This document shows, piece after piece, positions 16,331 through 25,655 of a stretch of DNA of 64,000 nt. The first letter of the stretch is position 1. Each line of letters starts with the position of its first letter. A program made the translations under genes and the position numbers. The stretch is from Stygiolobus caldivivus. GTDB lineage: Archaea > Thermoproteota > Thermoprotei_A > Sulfolobales > Sulfolobaceae. The DNA lies in NCBI RefSeq assembly GCF_019704315.1, contig NZ_AP024597.1, positions 2,294,001 through 2,358,000 of the forward strand. The letters are read 5' to 3'. The notes under the pieces are model-generated. The model ran no database searches, had not been told where the DNA came from, and saw nothing but the letters and a program-made list of their open reading frames with translations.

Positions 16331-17415
16331 TAGACCACCCTCCCCGAGATGACATCCTGGATTCTATCACCCAATAGTATAAAACTAGTTACGATAAGGA
16401 CTATCACTAAAGAGGGGAATACTGGATACCACCAAGCTTGAGGTAGCTGCTCAACACCATGGGAAACCATAGAGCCCCACTCAGGCGTATTAGGATTGAG
16501 TAGCCCAATACCCAAAAAAGTTAGTGTAGCATAAGTTAAGATGACATTCCCAAAGTCTAATGCAGCATATGCTAAAACAGCATCAATAACATTATGGACT
16601 ACATGGCTAGTTAATATTCTGAATTTACCTAATCCTAGCAATCTAGCCGCGTCTATATATTGCATGTTCTTTACCACTAGAGTTTGACTTCTAAATAACC
16701 TAGCATAAGTAGCCCACCAAGGAACCATTAGTCCTACTATAGCACTGGTAAAAGATTCTCCAAGTAGAACACTAACGGCTATAACTAGAATTAGACCGGG
16801 CACAGCAAGGAATACGTCGGTTATTCTCATTAATACCTCATCAGCTATTCCACCTAGATAACCAGAAATTATTCCTACTATCCCACCTATTATTATTGCT
16901 GAAATAACTACTATTGTAGATATTTCAGCATCGGATGGAGCTGCGTATAAAACCCTTGATAGGATATCCTCACCATTTGAATTGGTCCCAAAAGGATGTG
17001 TTAAAGAAGGAGGTAGTAACGATATTGATGCGTTATACTGGAACGGGTTATATGGTAAAAACATATAGGACAGTTTTACGTATAAAATTTGGCCTGATGC
17101 ATATTCTAAAAGCCCTTGAAATATAGACCAGATATAGTACGCAAATAATATTACGAATGCTACGAGAGCTGGTTTACTTCTTAAGATTAATTTGAATGTG
17201 TTGTTAGTAATAACAGTTATTACTACTAAACTCGCTACCGATACAGTTATGCTAAATGTTGAAAATAAAACATATGGTACTAATGATAATATATCGAAGT
17301 GAACAGAACGTAAAGTATCTTTATTAGCATAGTGGAAGTATATACCTATATTAACTAATAAGTACACTAAAAGAATTATAATAGTAAATTTTTTGATATT
17401 TTTTCTATAATTCAC
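16327..17415 (-). CDS. dppC: dipeptide/oligopeptide ABC transporter permease (DppC type)
   Basis: 362 residues, longer than the usual 280-300 of DppC because the N-terminal ~140 residues contain extra membrane segments. The core has HPFGTNSNGEDILSRVLY, the family's entry motif, and the ATPase-docking EAA loop (DAARLLGLGKFRILTSHV). The protein forms the membrane channel together with DppB. It overlaps dppB and dppD by four bases each, so the four genes are one tightly coupled operon. Confidence 0.88.
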   Translation of the reverse strand: MNYRKNIKKFTIIILLVYLLVNIGIYFHYANKDTLRSVHFDILSLVPYVLFSTFSITVSVASLVVITVITNNTFKLILRSKPALVAFVILFAYYIWSIFQGLLEYASGQILYVKLSYMFLPYNPFQYNASISLLPPSLTHPFGTNSNGEDILSRVLYAAPSDAEISTIVVISAIIIGGIVGIISGYLGGIADEVLMRITDVFLAVPGLILVIAVSVLLGESFTSAIVGLMVPWWATYARLFRSQTLVVKNMQYIDAARLLGLGKFRILTSHVVHNVIDAVLAYAALDFGNVILTYATLTFLGIGLLNPNTPEWGSMVSHGVEQLPQAWWYPVFPSLVIVLIVTSFILLGDRIQDVISGRVVY

Positions 17416-18449
17416 TGTACTTTCACCCTAGGATCTAAAATTCCATAAAGTAAATCAGCTACAAAATTAGCTATAATAACTGCTATACCTACAATTATCG
17501 TAAAATCTAATACTGCTATATAATCTAGGTTTTCGATAGCTTGTGTTATAAAATAGCCTATACCTTGATAACTAAATATATCCTCTATCACTACTGCTCC
17601 TGCTACCGAATAGCCAAAAAATAGGGCTATTAACGTGACTACCGGTATTAAACTATTTCTCAATGCAACCCGGTATACTACATATCTTCTTGTAAGCCCT
17701 TTAGCTAAAGCTAATTTTGTATAATCAGACTCCATCGAATCTATCATAGTAGCTCTAGTCACACGTGTAAACAAACCAAAGGTAATAATAGCAATACTTA
17801 ATGAAGGTAATATTGCATGCCTTACTGCCGATATAAAGAACTTCCAGTCACCTGAAATTAGCGCATTAAGTATAGGGAAGTCCGTGTAATGGGGAGGACA
17901 AGTGAGCAACTGGTTAACAGGTTCACCTGCTGGTAATAAATTCAGGTAATACGCTATAATCAACTGAAGGAGTATAGCAATGAAAAAGGGAGGAGAAGCC
18001 CAAGTTGCGATATATAAACCTTTAATGCTCCTATCTTTCCATGTCCCTCTAGAAGATGCGGCAACCGCACCGCTCAATAATCCTAGAATAGCAGCTAAAA
18101 TATCACCAGGGATCACTATTTGTAAGCTTATAGCCAGTTTGGGAAGTAATATGGATAGTTCAGGAGCTTTATATATGGGATCAATACCCCAATTACCAGA
18201 TAAGATATCTCTAAGATAATGCAAAAATTGAACATATAGAGGTTCATTAAGACCATATTCCTTAATGATTGCTTGAATTTCGGTTGGAGGAGCATGAGGA
18301 TTACCTGCATATATCCTCGCTAACTGTGCTGGATTTGGAGCTGCGGCATGTATTAACACAAATACGAAGAAGATTAACAATAAGAGAGTTATAAGGCCGT
18401 TGATCGCTCTCTTAATAGCAAACTTAACATACTCAGTAAGCATAAGCAT
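17412..18449 (-). CDS. dppB: dipeptide/oligopeptide ABC transporter permease (DppB type)
   Basis: 345 residues. One N-terminal membrane segment is followed by the external family loop (YGLNEPLYVQFLHYLRDIL), five further segments, and an EAA loop near residue 245 (LALAKGLTRRYVVYRVALRN). It is the first gene of the leftward operon dppB-dppC-dppD-dppF. ATG 18449 follows a TATA-like TTTAATATAC at the right distance. A second in-frame ATG lies two codons later. Confidence 0.9.
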   Translation of the reverse strand: MLMLTEYVKFAIKRAINGLITLLLLIFFVFVLIHAAAPNPAQLARIYAGNPHAPPTEIQAIIKEYGLNEPLYVQFLHYLRDILSGNWGIDPIYKAPELSILLPKLAISLQIVIPGDILAAILGLLSGAVAASSRGTWKDRSIKGLYIATWASPPFFIAILLQLIIAYYLNLLPAGEPVNQLLTCPPHYTDFPILNALISGDWKFFISAVRHAILPSLSIAIITFGLFTRVTRATMIDSMESDYTKLALAKGLTRRYVVYRVALRNSLIPVVTLIALFFGYSVAGAVVIEDIFSYQGIGYFITQAIENLDYIAVLDFTIIVGIAVIIANFVADLLYGILDPRVKVQ

Positions 18450-18525
18450 AAATACCTTAAATTGTATATTAAATTTTTGCCTTGTATATGAAAACTGACG
18501 AAAAAGTTAATTACTAGTTGAAAAG
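18450..18525. promoter_or_regulatory. divergent promoter region of the peptide transporter
   Basis: 76 AT-rich bases between dppB and the binding-protein gene. Leftward TATA-like TTTAATATA lies about 26 bases before dppB. Rightward GTATATG (18484-18490) would give a start of transcription about 13 bases before ATG 18526. Common regulation of transporter and binding protein is likely. Confidence 0.45.
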
Positions 18526-20532
18526 ATGCTTATACTGATTACTATGAAAAATAAAAAGAAGTTAGGCGTATCAAAAATAGCTACAATAGGAATTGTAATT
18601 GTGATCCTAATCGTAGCAATAGCAGCTGGTATACTTTTAAGCACTCATCATCCTACGACGACTACTACAACGACTACGACAACAACTTCGACCACACCTA
18701 TGACGACATTAGCGCCCCCTAATACAAGCGTTTTAATCGATGACTCACAAACAGCTCCGCCAGACGCACTAGATCCCGCTACCGGCTTCTACGTTCAAGA
18801 TGGACCCTTATTTACAGCCTTATTCCAAGAGCTAGTAGAATTTAACGGAAGTAACTATCACCAAATAGTCCCCGTAATAGCACAGAACTATACTACGTCC
18901 AATTACGAGAATTATACATTCTTTATTAGACAAGGAATATACTTCCCAGACGGAGTACAAGTTAATGCGTCTACAGTATGGTTCTCGCTGTATAGAACAA
19001 TACTTATGGGACAAGGTCCCGGAGTAGCTAACTACATCGGACTCCTATTTAACTCCACTGTATATGCGCAAACAGGCTACGCTATACCTTGGGGAGTTAA
19101 CAATGCCATACAAAGTGCTACTGGATTACCAACGAGCAATAACTATAATCTAACAGCTCATATACTTGCATCTATATTGTCCAACTTTAACGCGAATAAT
19201 GCAACGATTCAAAAAATAATGGAATATCCCTATCAAGCTGTGGTAGTTAAAGGTCCTTATGAGGTTCAAATAAACGTTCTAGCACCTTACAAGTTCTTCT
19301 TGTATGATATAGCAGCATGGTGGGGTGCAATAGTAAACCCAGTTTATGTTGACGAGCACGGAGGTGTTCAACCTAATACTCCAAACTCGTACTTAGACGA
19401 AAACGGAATGAATGGAACTGGCCCGTATGTGGTTGTGAAAGTTACTAGCGGTTTCAGTACTATAGTTTTAGAGAAGAATCCCCATTATTGGGCCCAAAAC
19501 ATGCCTAACGTGCCAAGTGTGGCTGAACCTGCCCATATACCAGTTATCGAAATAAACTACGGTTTATCACATGAGGAAAGAGTAGAAAACTTCCTTACTA
19601 ATAAAGCACAGATAAGCTATGTAAGTATACCTTATTTATACCAGATATTGAATCAAAGTCCTTACAATTCACTACCATTAAACGCTACATTAAGGAACTT
19701 CGGTTCAGAGCCTGGTGTATTATATATATCTATGAACATGATGAAGTTCCCTACAAACATAACAGACTTTAGACTAGCAATAGAATACGCAATCAATTAT
19801 CAGCAATTGCTAGGTGTATTCAGCTACCAAGGTAAGGACTTAGCTATAGAATATGTAGGGCCAATTTCACCTCAATTCCCAGGGTATTATAATCCAGATA
19901 ATTTAAGTGAGTATACATATAATCCTGCTCTCGCAATAAAATATTTGAATGAAGCTGGTTACCAAGGAGATTTCTACGTAGTGCTACCCAACGGAACAGT
20001 AATCGGAAATCCAAACGGGCAAGAATTACCAACAATAGATATATACTCCCTTGCACCGGTAAACTTACTTGAGCAAAAAGAACTAGCAATAATAACTCAA
20101 GATTTGCAGCAAATAGGGATTAGCGTATCCACAAAGTTTGTATTACCATCAGTTACAGACAGTTGGACAACGCCCACTAGTACACCGGTTATGGTTGACC
20201 TAGGATGGTTCCCTGACTGGCCAGATCCAGTATTCCAACAATTGATGCCTTTAACAGATGTCCAGTTCGGTGGAATTTCAGGTAACTTAGCATGGGTAAA
20301 TAGTTCTACATTACAGACGATGTATGAAACATTACCGTTTGTTACTAATACGACAGAACAAGAACAAATGGTGGCTCAAGCATACAATATTATATATCAT
20401 GAAGCACCTTACGTATGGCTACCAGTACCTAACACATACTACTTCGTACAACCATATGTACAAGGCTTCGTGTATGATCCGTTCGTAGGGTACTTTTATA
20501 ACATGATGTACTATTCTAGTTCAAGCACCTAA
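18526..20532 (+). CDS. dppA: peptide ABC transporter substrate-binding protein
   Basis: 668 residues. A basic N-terminus with a hydrophobic segment (residues about 18-40) anchors or exports the protein. A Thr-rich linker with a run of 11 threonines follows, then a large SBP_bac_5 domain of the oligopeptide-binding class (LDPATGFYVQDGPLF, YNPALAIKYLNEAGY, VDLGWFPDWPDP). It captures peptides or oligosaccharides outside the cell; in Sulfolobales such proteins also bind sugars, so the ligand is open. It is divergent from dppBCDF. A start at the second ATG (18544) is possible. Confidence 0.88.
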   Translation: MLILITMKNKKKLGVSKIATIGIVIVILIVAIAAGILLSTHHPTTTTTTTTTTTSTTPMTTLAPPNTSVLIDDSQTAPPDALDPATGFYVQDGPLFTALFQELVEFNGSNYHQIVPVIAQNYTTSNYENYTFFIRQGIYFPDGVQVNASTVWFSLYRTILMGQGPGVANYIGLLFNSTVYAQTGYAIPWGVNNAIQSATGLPTSNNYNLTAHILASILSNFNANNATIQKIMEYPYQAVVVKGPYEVQINVLAPYKFFLYDIAAWWGAIVNPVYVDEHGGVQPNTPNSYLDENGMNGTGPYVVVKVTSGFSTIVLEKNPHYWAQNMPNVPSVAEPAHIPVIEINYGLSHEERVENFLTNKAQISYVSIPYLYQILNQSPYNSLPLNATLRNFGSEPGVLYISMNMMKFPTNITDFRLAIEYAINYQQLLGVFSYQGKDLAIEYVGPISPQFPGYYNPDNLSEYTYNPALAIKYLNEAGYQGDFYVVLPNGTVIGNPNGQELPTIDIYSLAPVNLLEQKELAIITQDLQQIGISVSTKFVLPSVTDSWTTPTSTPVMVDLGWFPDWPDPVFQQLMPLTDVQFGGISGNLAWVNSSTLQTMYETLPFVTNTTEQEQMVAQAYNIIYHEAPYVWLPVPNTYYFVQPYVQGFVYDPFVGYFYNMMYYSSSST

Positions 20533-20567
20533 TTTTTTCTTTTCTTTATATATTCTTCTTTATTTTT
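20533..20567 (+). terminator. T-rich terminator after the binding-protein gene
   Basis: Directly after the stop codon come TTTTTTCTTTTCTTTATA and further T-runs (TTCTTCTTTATTTTT). Archaeal RNA polymerase terminates at such oligo-T tracts. The tract separates the gene from a convergent one. Confidence 0.55.
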
Positions 20568-20976
20568 AGTCAACTTTCAAATACTTTAAGTTATTCGATA
20601 TATGTTCTAGGATATGTTTAGGCTCTACAGGGACTGATGAAAATATTCCTTTCTTTTCTACTCCAACCATTATATTAAGATTCCTACCGGTGGATATAGC
20701 AGAAATTATAAAATTATACCTTACCTTACCTTTTTGCTCTTCCACTATATATTTCAACCCCTCACTAGAACTAGATATAGTGAGGATATATTTCTGTAAC
20801 TGCTCTCCTACTTTCACGTTCTCAGTGGTCTCATACGGATATAAGAAAACAATATATTCGTTGTCACTTTTTTTCTCGAAGACATGAAAATGCCAGGTTA
20901 AAGGAATAAAAAATTCAGGTTTAGTTAACATACGATAGAGCAGAGGTGAAAAGGATAATCGTTCATTAACCCACAT
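20566..20976 (-). CDS. hypothetical protein, possibly SRPBCC-like
   Basis: 136 residues, alternating strands with a final helix (ILEHISNNLKYL). The length, the opening LSFSPLLYRMLTKPEFFIPLTW and the strand pattern recall the small Sulfolobales helix-grip proteins (DUF3211-like), but this is a weak resemblance. Its start overlaps the upstream membrane-protein gene by 11 bases, so both are in one unit. Function unknown. Confidence 0.55.
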   Translation of the reverse strand: MWVNERLSFSPLLYRMLTKPEFFIPLTWHFHVFEKKSDNEYIVFLYPYETTENVKVGEQLQKYILTISSSSEGLKYIVEEQKGKVRYNFIISAISTGRNLNIMVGVEKKGIFSSVPVEPKHILEHISNNLKYLKVD

Positions 20977-21382
20977 AATTTTTCACTACTAATATTGCTG
21001 AACCAACCACTAATATAATATCGAGTAAGATAGCTGGATATACTTCTGGTATGATAGGTAGTGGTTTACCTAGTAATGGAGCTGGTTCGAGGTGGGTATA
21101 AATTATTAAAAATGTATTAAAAGAGAATAAAAAGAAGAATGGAGTGAGTAATTTTCTAGTATAAGTAATGATCTCGTAGAATGCAAATAGATACAGTGCC
21201 GAATTAAAACCGAAATACTCTGAGTACATCGCAAATACAAGAGAACTATGTCCGACTGCCTCAGATGCTAATACTGCCGCGCCATATCCTACTATTAAAT
21301 GAAGAAGAGACCATAAGAGAGCTGACGTGCTTGTTACTATCCTTACAATTTTCTCATTGATTCCCCCCAAATTTTTCGACAT
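20966..21382 (-). CDS. hypothetical four-helix membrane protein
   Basis: 138 residues with about four membrane segments (around residues 17-40, 47-68, 78-97, 112-135). No family is recognised. ATG start; the gene overlaps the next one by 11 bases. The short loops carry no obvious ligand-binding or catalytic residues. Confidence 0.55.
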   Translation of the reverse strand: MSKNLGGINEKIVRIVTSTSALLWSLLHLIVGYGAAVLASEAVGHSSLVFAMYSEYFGFNSALYLFAFYEIITYTRKLLTPFFFLFSFNTFLIIYTHLEPAPLLGKPLPIIPEVYPAILLDIILVVGSAILVVKNYVG

Positions 21383-21429
21383 ATCTGAGACTAGAGAAAA
21401 ATCTCTCTTGTTAAAATATCTTACTCTTA

Positions 21430-22128
21430 CTAAACTAGACTCACTTCGTAGTCCTTGGTCTGACTCTTCACCCTTAACTTATCTCCTTTTTTAACGTTTA
21501 CCGGCCCTACAAACACTCCTGAAGACACATACCCGGATAAATAACCCACCCTTCTCATCAGCCATTTCACCATGTTATCTACGTTACCGTAAATATATGT
21601 AGGTTTACCTTTTCCAACTTTATTACCGTTAACGTAAAGCTCTACTTCCTCCTCAAACGGTAACTCTATCTTTTCACCTACATATAGTCTCCCTGCTGCA
21701 CTATCATCGGCTAAAATCTGAGCGGCTTTCAGCTTCCACGTGTTAAATCTGGTAGCCGGTAGCTCTATCCCTAAAAACACCTCCTTTACGCAAGAAGGAT
21801 AGGTGTCCGGTGTGCAGTGATCCATGTTAAAGACGATCTCCACCTCGGCCATGTGGTTATTAAACCATAGCTCGATTTCTTCACTTAGTTCTATCATGGG
21901 CTTGGTAAGGATCCCATAAAGTGGCTCGGTAGACCCAAACCTCTTAAGTGTCTCTTCGGTGGTTAAAGAGATCTTATACCCCCCGAACCCCTCAGACTGT
22001 ACCAGCATAGAAGAAAAAACGTTAAATACCTTTTTTGCAGTCGCCATATCGACCTCGAAAGGTTCAAGTTGGCTCCTCTCCTGATACGCCTTAAAAAGCG
22101 TCCTTGCGAATACTTCTTGGGACATCAT
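21430..22128 (-). CDS. 2-keto-4-pentenoate hydratase family protein (MhpD-like)
   Basis: 232 residues, FAH superfamily, MhpD/DmpE subgroup: adds water to 2-hydroxypenta-2,4-dienoate type acids in aromatic degradation. Supporting stretches are TLKRFGSTEPLYGILTKPM, AEVEIVF with the acidic metal site, the middle ILADDSAAGRLYVG and the GNVDNMVKWL helix. It is somewhat shorter than the usual ~260 residues. Two ATGs in a row begin the gene. The true substrate in this organism is unknown, since no aromatic pathway genes adjoin. Confidence 0.7.
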   Translation of the reverse strand: MMSQEVFARTLFKAYQERSQLEPFEVDMATAKKVFNVFSSMLVQSEGFGGYKISLTTEETLKRFGSTEPLYGILTKPMIELSEEIELWFNNHMAEVEIVFNMDHCTPDTYPSCVKEVFLGIELPATRFNTWKLKAAQILADDSAAGRLYVGEKIELPFEEEVELYVNGNKVGKGKPTYIYGNVDNMVKWLMRRVGYLSGYVSSGVFVGPVNVKKGDKLRVKSQTKDYEVSLV

Positions 22129-22254
22129 ATATAAATTTTCAGAGAATTATTATTATTAAAGATATTCACCGTATAAAACTATTATCTAATAAGCTCTTCC
22201 TCCCTACACTTATAAGGCTAAAAGCTTAATTACGGCACACTACAAGTATCTTTA

Positions 22255-22518
22255 ATGGCATGGAAATTTAAAGCCGGGAATAAAGTAGAAGCTAAAAAAG
22301 CCAGCTGTACTGTTGATGAACTAGCAGTCGAAATAAATAAAATTATACAGAACCCTGAACTATCACAAGAAATAGCAACAGAATTACTTATTAAAGTATT
22401 TACTGAAAAAAAGGAGAGCTTAGACGAGTTTAAACAAAGGTATAGTAATGTAATTAAAGGGGAGGTAATAGAAAAAATAATAGATATAACAAAGTCTAAA
22501 CTTCAGGCAGACTTGTAG
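22255..22518 (+). CDS. small hypothetical protein
   Basis: 87 residues, charged and mostly helical (SCTVDELAVEINKIIQNP, then ELLIKVFTEKKESLDEF). No family recognised. The start ATG lies about 26 bases after a TAATTA block. Its 3' end overlaps the convergent MBL-fold gene by 16 bases. Confidence 0.55.
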   Translation: MAWKFKAGNKVEAKKASCTVDELAVEINKIIQNPELSQEIATELLIKVFTEKKESLDEFKQRYSNVIKGEVIEKIIDITKSKLQADL

Positions 22519-23300
22519 AGATAAACTATCCCTTTCTCTTTTACTCTGACTTCATTAGCAATACCTAAAAGTATGCTTTTTATAGTGACTGAATTTAACA
22601 TGATATTGGCTACCTCTTTTGAGCCGGAAAGTAGATACGTAACTTCCTCAGCCGTCATTTCTCTGTTTGTTATAAGGTCCTTAACTTTTTCTATGAGACG
22701 TTTATTAAAGTCTATGTTAAACTCCAATAGTTCTTCCATTTTCCTTTTATTAGTATATATAGGGCCGTGGGAGATGACCACTTGTTCAACACCTTTGACT
22801 ATCTCCTTGAGTTCTTCTAACGTTTCCATAGCCCTCCAGAAATCGCTGTAGAAAGGAACCCCAAATGACTCCAGTACTTTCTGTCCAAAAAACGCATCAC
22901 CAGCATATAATACACCACCTACTAAGTACCCGACATGCCCTGGTGTATGGCCTTGCAGTCTAATTTTCTCCACTTCCGGTTCATTAAACTCATCCTTCAA
23001 ATCTTCTTTAACCAGGTCAAACGTAAAGTACTTATCACCTTTTGAACTAAAACCGTAGATCATGCACCTCCTCCCCATAAGGGTTAAAGACCAGTAGTCC
23101 TCCTTAGGGAGGTATTTTACTTTAGCGTTTTTATCGAGTAGCCCCGCAATATGGTCAGCATGGCCGTGAGTCGCTAATTGTACCTCAGCACTTAAGGAAA
23201 GATTAGCGTTTTTACCGCCCTGGTCAATTACGACCCTCCCTTGATACAGAAGGGTATTAGGGCTACCTGGAATTACTTCAACTTCTTTATTTAGCTTCAA
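22503..23300 (-). CDS. MBL-fold metallo-hydrolase
   Basis: 265 residues of the metallo-beta-lactamase fold. Zinc-binding signature THGHADHIAGL near residue 47-57 (His-x-His-x-Asp-His), second ligand in GHTPGHVG, third in YAGDAFFG and a distal histidine in ISHGPIY. This is the glyoxalase II/arylsulfatase-like hydrolase group; the substrate is unknown. The start overlaps the stop of the upstream solute-binding-like gene by 14 bases, so the two form an operon. Confidence 0.82.
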   Translation of the reverse strand: MKLNKEVEVIPGSPNTLLYQGRVVIDQGGKNANLSLSAEVQLATHGHADHIAGLLDKNAKVKYLPKEDYWSLTLMGRRCMIYGFSSKGDKYFTFDLVKEDLKDEFNEPEVEKIRLQGHTPGHVGYLVGGVLYAGDAFFGQKVLESFGVPFYSDFWRAMETLEELKEIVKGVEQVVISHGPIYTNKRKMEELLEFNIDFNKRLIEKVKDLITNREMTAEEVTYLLSGSKEVANIMLNSVTIKSILLGIANEVRVKEKGIVYLYKSA

Positions 23301-24000
23301 TTTTTAATTCCCTCACTTTTGGTTCTACCATGCTGTAAACCCTGACCGCTTTCTCTAGCTCATCTCTTGATGTGGTTAAAGTATGAGAGTAAATCCCAAT
23401 AATCCTCTTCATAACTTCAGGAGAATAGTACCTGCTAGCTGAGGCTATGACCATAGACGCTTCTTCAGGTCTTTCATTAATTATCTTAATACCTTCCTCA
23501 TAAGCTCTAAGAACCTCGGAGGGGTCAGTTTTAGCATATATAACGCATTGTGGCGAGAGGTAATCTAGGGTTTTGAACTCATCTTCTAAGATTTCACCTA
23601 CTTTAACTTCTATCCCCACTATTCCTAGCCCTTCCCCCCTTTCCGCCCTTAGGACTACTTCATCTGGTGTAGTATTAACTACCTCATTTATCCCTTTTAT
23701 TATAGCGTATAGCCTAGCATTATAGTCCGCTAACGTACCTTTCCTTATTGTAAAGACCTTATCTACTTTCTTGCCCTTATCACCTAATAACGAATACATC
23801 CTAACGTAGACTCCTGCAACTATGGAATAGCCCTTTACGTCCAGTTTAGTTACATTCGTAATAGAGTCTAGTACAACTTCACCGGGTCTTGGGTCCTCAC
23901 AAGTATTCCTGAGTTCAAAAGACGCCTTCTCACCACTTAAAACCTTGTAAACAAGTAACGGAAACGATACTGGACCCGCAAATGGTGCACTAACTATCAT
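23287..24000 (-). CDS. DUF3834-like protein, periplasmic-binding fold
   Basis: 237 residues without a signal peptide. The opening MIVSAPFAGPVSFPLLVYKV and later ERPEEASMVIASASRYY with a helical end are as in NMT1/substrate-binding folds. I associate it with DUF3834, a Sulfolobales family described as related to solute-binding proteins; this is from memory. Because it lacks an export signal it probably binds a small ligand in the cytoplasm. ATG start at 24000, divergent from the thioesterase-like gene and coupled to the downstream MBL gene. Confidence 0.55.
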   Translation of the reverse strand: MIVSAPFAGPVSFPLLVYKVLSGEKASFELRNTCEDPRPGEVVLDSITNVTKLDVKGYSIVAGVYVRMYSLLGDKGKKVDKVFTIRKGTLADYNARLYAIIKGINEVVNTTPDEVVLRAERGEGLGIVGIEVKVGEILEDEFKTLDYLSPQCVIYAKTDPSEVLRAYEEGIKIINERPEEASMVIASASRYYSPEVMKRIIGIYSHTLTTSRDELEKAVRVYSMVEPKVRELKIEAK

Positions 24001-24034
24001 AAAAAATATTTTGAGTGGACACTATAAATAGTAT

Positions 24035-24412
24035 GTGCAAGTGGGGGAAAGCTTAGAAAAGTCGTTCAAAGTCCTACCAGAACATGCAGCCTCTTCCATA
24101 TCCAGCGGAGCCGTCTACGTGCTGTCTACACCTTGTATGATAGGGTTCATGGAAGACGTATCTTTTACCTTAGTCCAAAAATACCTAAAGGACGGACAAA
24201 CTACAGTAGGCTATCACGTTGACGTAAAACATTTAGCACCAGCACCTATAGGCAGTGAGGTAAGAGTAAGGTCAACTATAGTAGAAGTAAACGGGAGGAA
24301 AATTAGGTTTAAAGTTGAAGCTTACTATAAGGACATTAAAATAGGAGAAGGTTTTCATGAGAGGGTGATCGTAGACGAAAAGGAATTTATGGGGAGAGTA
24401 ACTCAAACGTAA
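24035..24412 (+). CDS. hotdog-fold thioesterase (FlK-like)
   Basis: 125 residues of the hotdog fold. VSFTLVQKYLKDGQTTVGYHVDVKHLAPAPIGSEV is the core helix-strand pattern of fluoroacetyl-CoA thioesterase-like proteins (quoted here only as a pattern across residues about 50-82: TTVGYHVDVKHLAPAPIG is the key part). It is expected to hydrolyse acyl-CoA esters; the substrate is unknown. It begins with GTG at 24035; an AT-rich block lies about 26 bases upstream. The next gene follows after 30 bases on the same strand. Confidence 0.72.
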   Translation: MQVGESLEKSFKVLPEHAASSISSGAVYVLSTPCMIGFMEDVSFTLVQKYLKDGQTTVGYHVDVKHLAPAPIGSEVRVRSTIVEVNGRKIRFKVEAYYKDIKIGEGFHERVIVDEKEFMGRVTQT

Positions 24413-24442
24413 CCTTTTAGCTTGTGAAGACGTGGTATACTT

Positions 24443-25021
24443 ATGATTTCTCTCGTACTGCACGGTAAAGGTTCCTCGCCGGAAAAAGTCGAATGGCTCG
24501 CTAAACCATTAAGGCAATTTGGTGAGGTCTTAGTCCCAGAGTTCGAGATCGAAGCTAAGGAAGGTGTAGAGAAAGCGTTGACCTATAACTTTGATTTAGT
24601 AGCTGGACATTCAAGAGGTGGACTTGTCGCACTTATAGTAGCAGCTCTGAAAGGAAAAAACGTAATAGCAGTCTCTGCCCCATCCGATAGAAGAAAACAG
24701 AGGGAGTACCTTTCAAGGTTTTCCACAGGTACTATACAGAATAAGATCTATGAAGATATAAAGGATTTACCAGAAGAAGAATTGGATTATTATCCGCTTA
24801 AATATGCACAAAAAATAAAGAATGCTTTGCTTATACACGGAGAAAACGACGATATCGTACTAAAGGAACACTCTATTATACTCTGCGAAGAAATTAAAAA
24901 ATACGGAGGAAAATGCGAACTACACATCATAAAGGGCATGAAACATTCCCCTTTAGGTCAACATTATAAAGTGATCTGGGATATAATAACAGATTGGGTT
25001 AAAGTGAACAGTTATGTCTAA
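24443..25021 (+). CDS. alpha/beta hydrolase
   Basis: 192 residues, a compact alpha/beta hydrolase. The oxyanion region is VLHGKGSS, the nucleophile elbow is GHSRGG (Ser near residue 56), and the catalytic Asp is in the IHGENDDIV strand-loop. The histidine is in KGMKHSPLG. Probably an esterase or carboxylic-ester hydrolase of the RbbA/dienelactone size class; the substrate is unknown. It overlaps the next gene by eight bases, so the two are co-translated. Confidence 0.8.
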   Translation: MISLVLHGKGSSPEKVEWLAKPLRQFGEVLVPEFEIEAKEGVEKALTYNFDLVAGHSRGGLVALIVAALKGKNVIAVSAPSDRRKQREYLSRFSTGTIQNKIYEDIKDLPEEELDYYPLKYAQKIKNALLIHGENDDIVLKEHSIILCEEIKKYGGKCELHIIKGMKHSPLGQHYKVIWDIITDWVKVNSYV

Positions 25022-25655
25022 GCTTATTTCCCTTGTGATCTCTGAGGAAAACCCCACTTTACCTAGGGACATGGAGACGCTGTACCCGGGTAAGTTTAGG
25101 ACATTTACTATGAAGTTCTATCCAGGCCATGGGATAAGGAGAGATGAGGTGGAGAGGATGTATAAGGAACTATCACAGATAAAACACGAAGTAGAAAAAG
25201 GAGACGTTATATTTTATGCTAGGTCGTATGGTGTGTTCTATAAAAATCAATGGGAAAAGATGAGGAGGTTTTTCTCTAAACCACTAGTTATAGCTACAGA
25301 GGCAATAATAGATAGGTTAAGAGAGCTTAACGCCAAAAAAATCTATTTAGTGACTCCTTATAACCAGAGGAGACATGACTACGAAATAAAGTGGCTTAAA
25401 GACATGGGGTTTGAAGTAATCGGTTCAGTTGCACTGGGCAGAACCGGGGGGCCTGCTATAGCATCGACACCCCATGAACTTACGCTACAAGCAGTTAACG
25501 TTGCACAGCAATCCTCAGCTGACGCCATCTACGTCGCTTGTACCATCCTCTCTACCCTTCCTATACTTGAGAAAATGAAAGGCAGACTTCCCGTTATTAC
25601 TGCCTCTGGAGCTATGTTTGAAATCGCAAGGGAAAAGGAGCTGATTGATTTCTAA
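25014..25655 (+). CDS. Asp/Glu racemase superfamily protein (maleate isomerase-like)
   Basis: 213 residues. The family's two half-domains are visible: [10 protein letters not shown] in the first and [14 protein letters not shown] in the second. The second catalytic cysteine (VACTIL) is kept, but the first (usually AC[TS]S) is replaced in YARSYG, as in decarboxylases and some one-Cys members. [18 protein letters not shown]-like helices match maleate cis-trans isomerase/arylmalonate decarboxylase. The reaction is uncertain. It is co-transcribed with the alpha/beta hydrolase, and its end is overlapped by the convergent gene by 141 bases. Confidence 0.72.
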   Translation: MSKLISLVISEENPTLPRDMETLYPGKFRTFTMKFYPGHGIRRDEVERMYKELSQIKHEVEKGDVIFYARSYGVFYKNQWEKMRRFFSKPLVIATEAIIDRLRELNAKKIYLVTPYNQRRHDYEIKWLKDMGFEVIGSVALGRTGGPAIASTPHELTLQAVNVAQQSSADAIYVACTILSTLPILEKMKGRLPVITASGAMFEIAREKELIDF

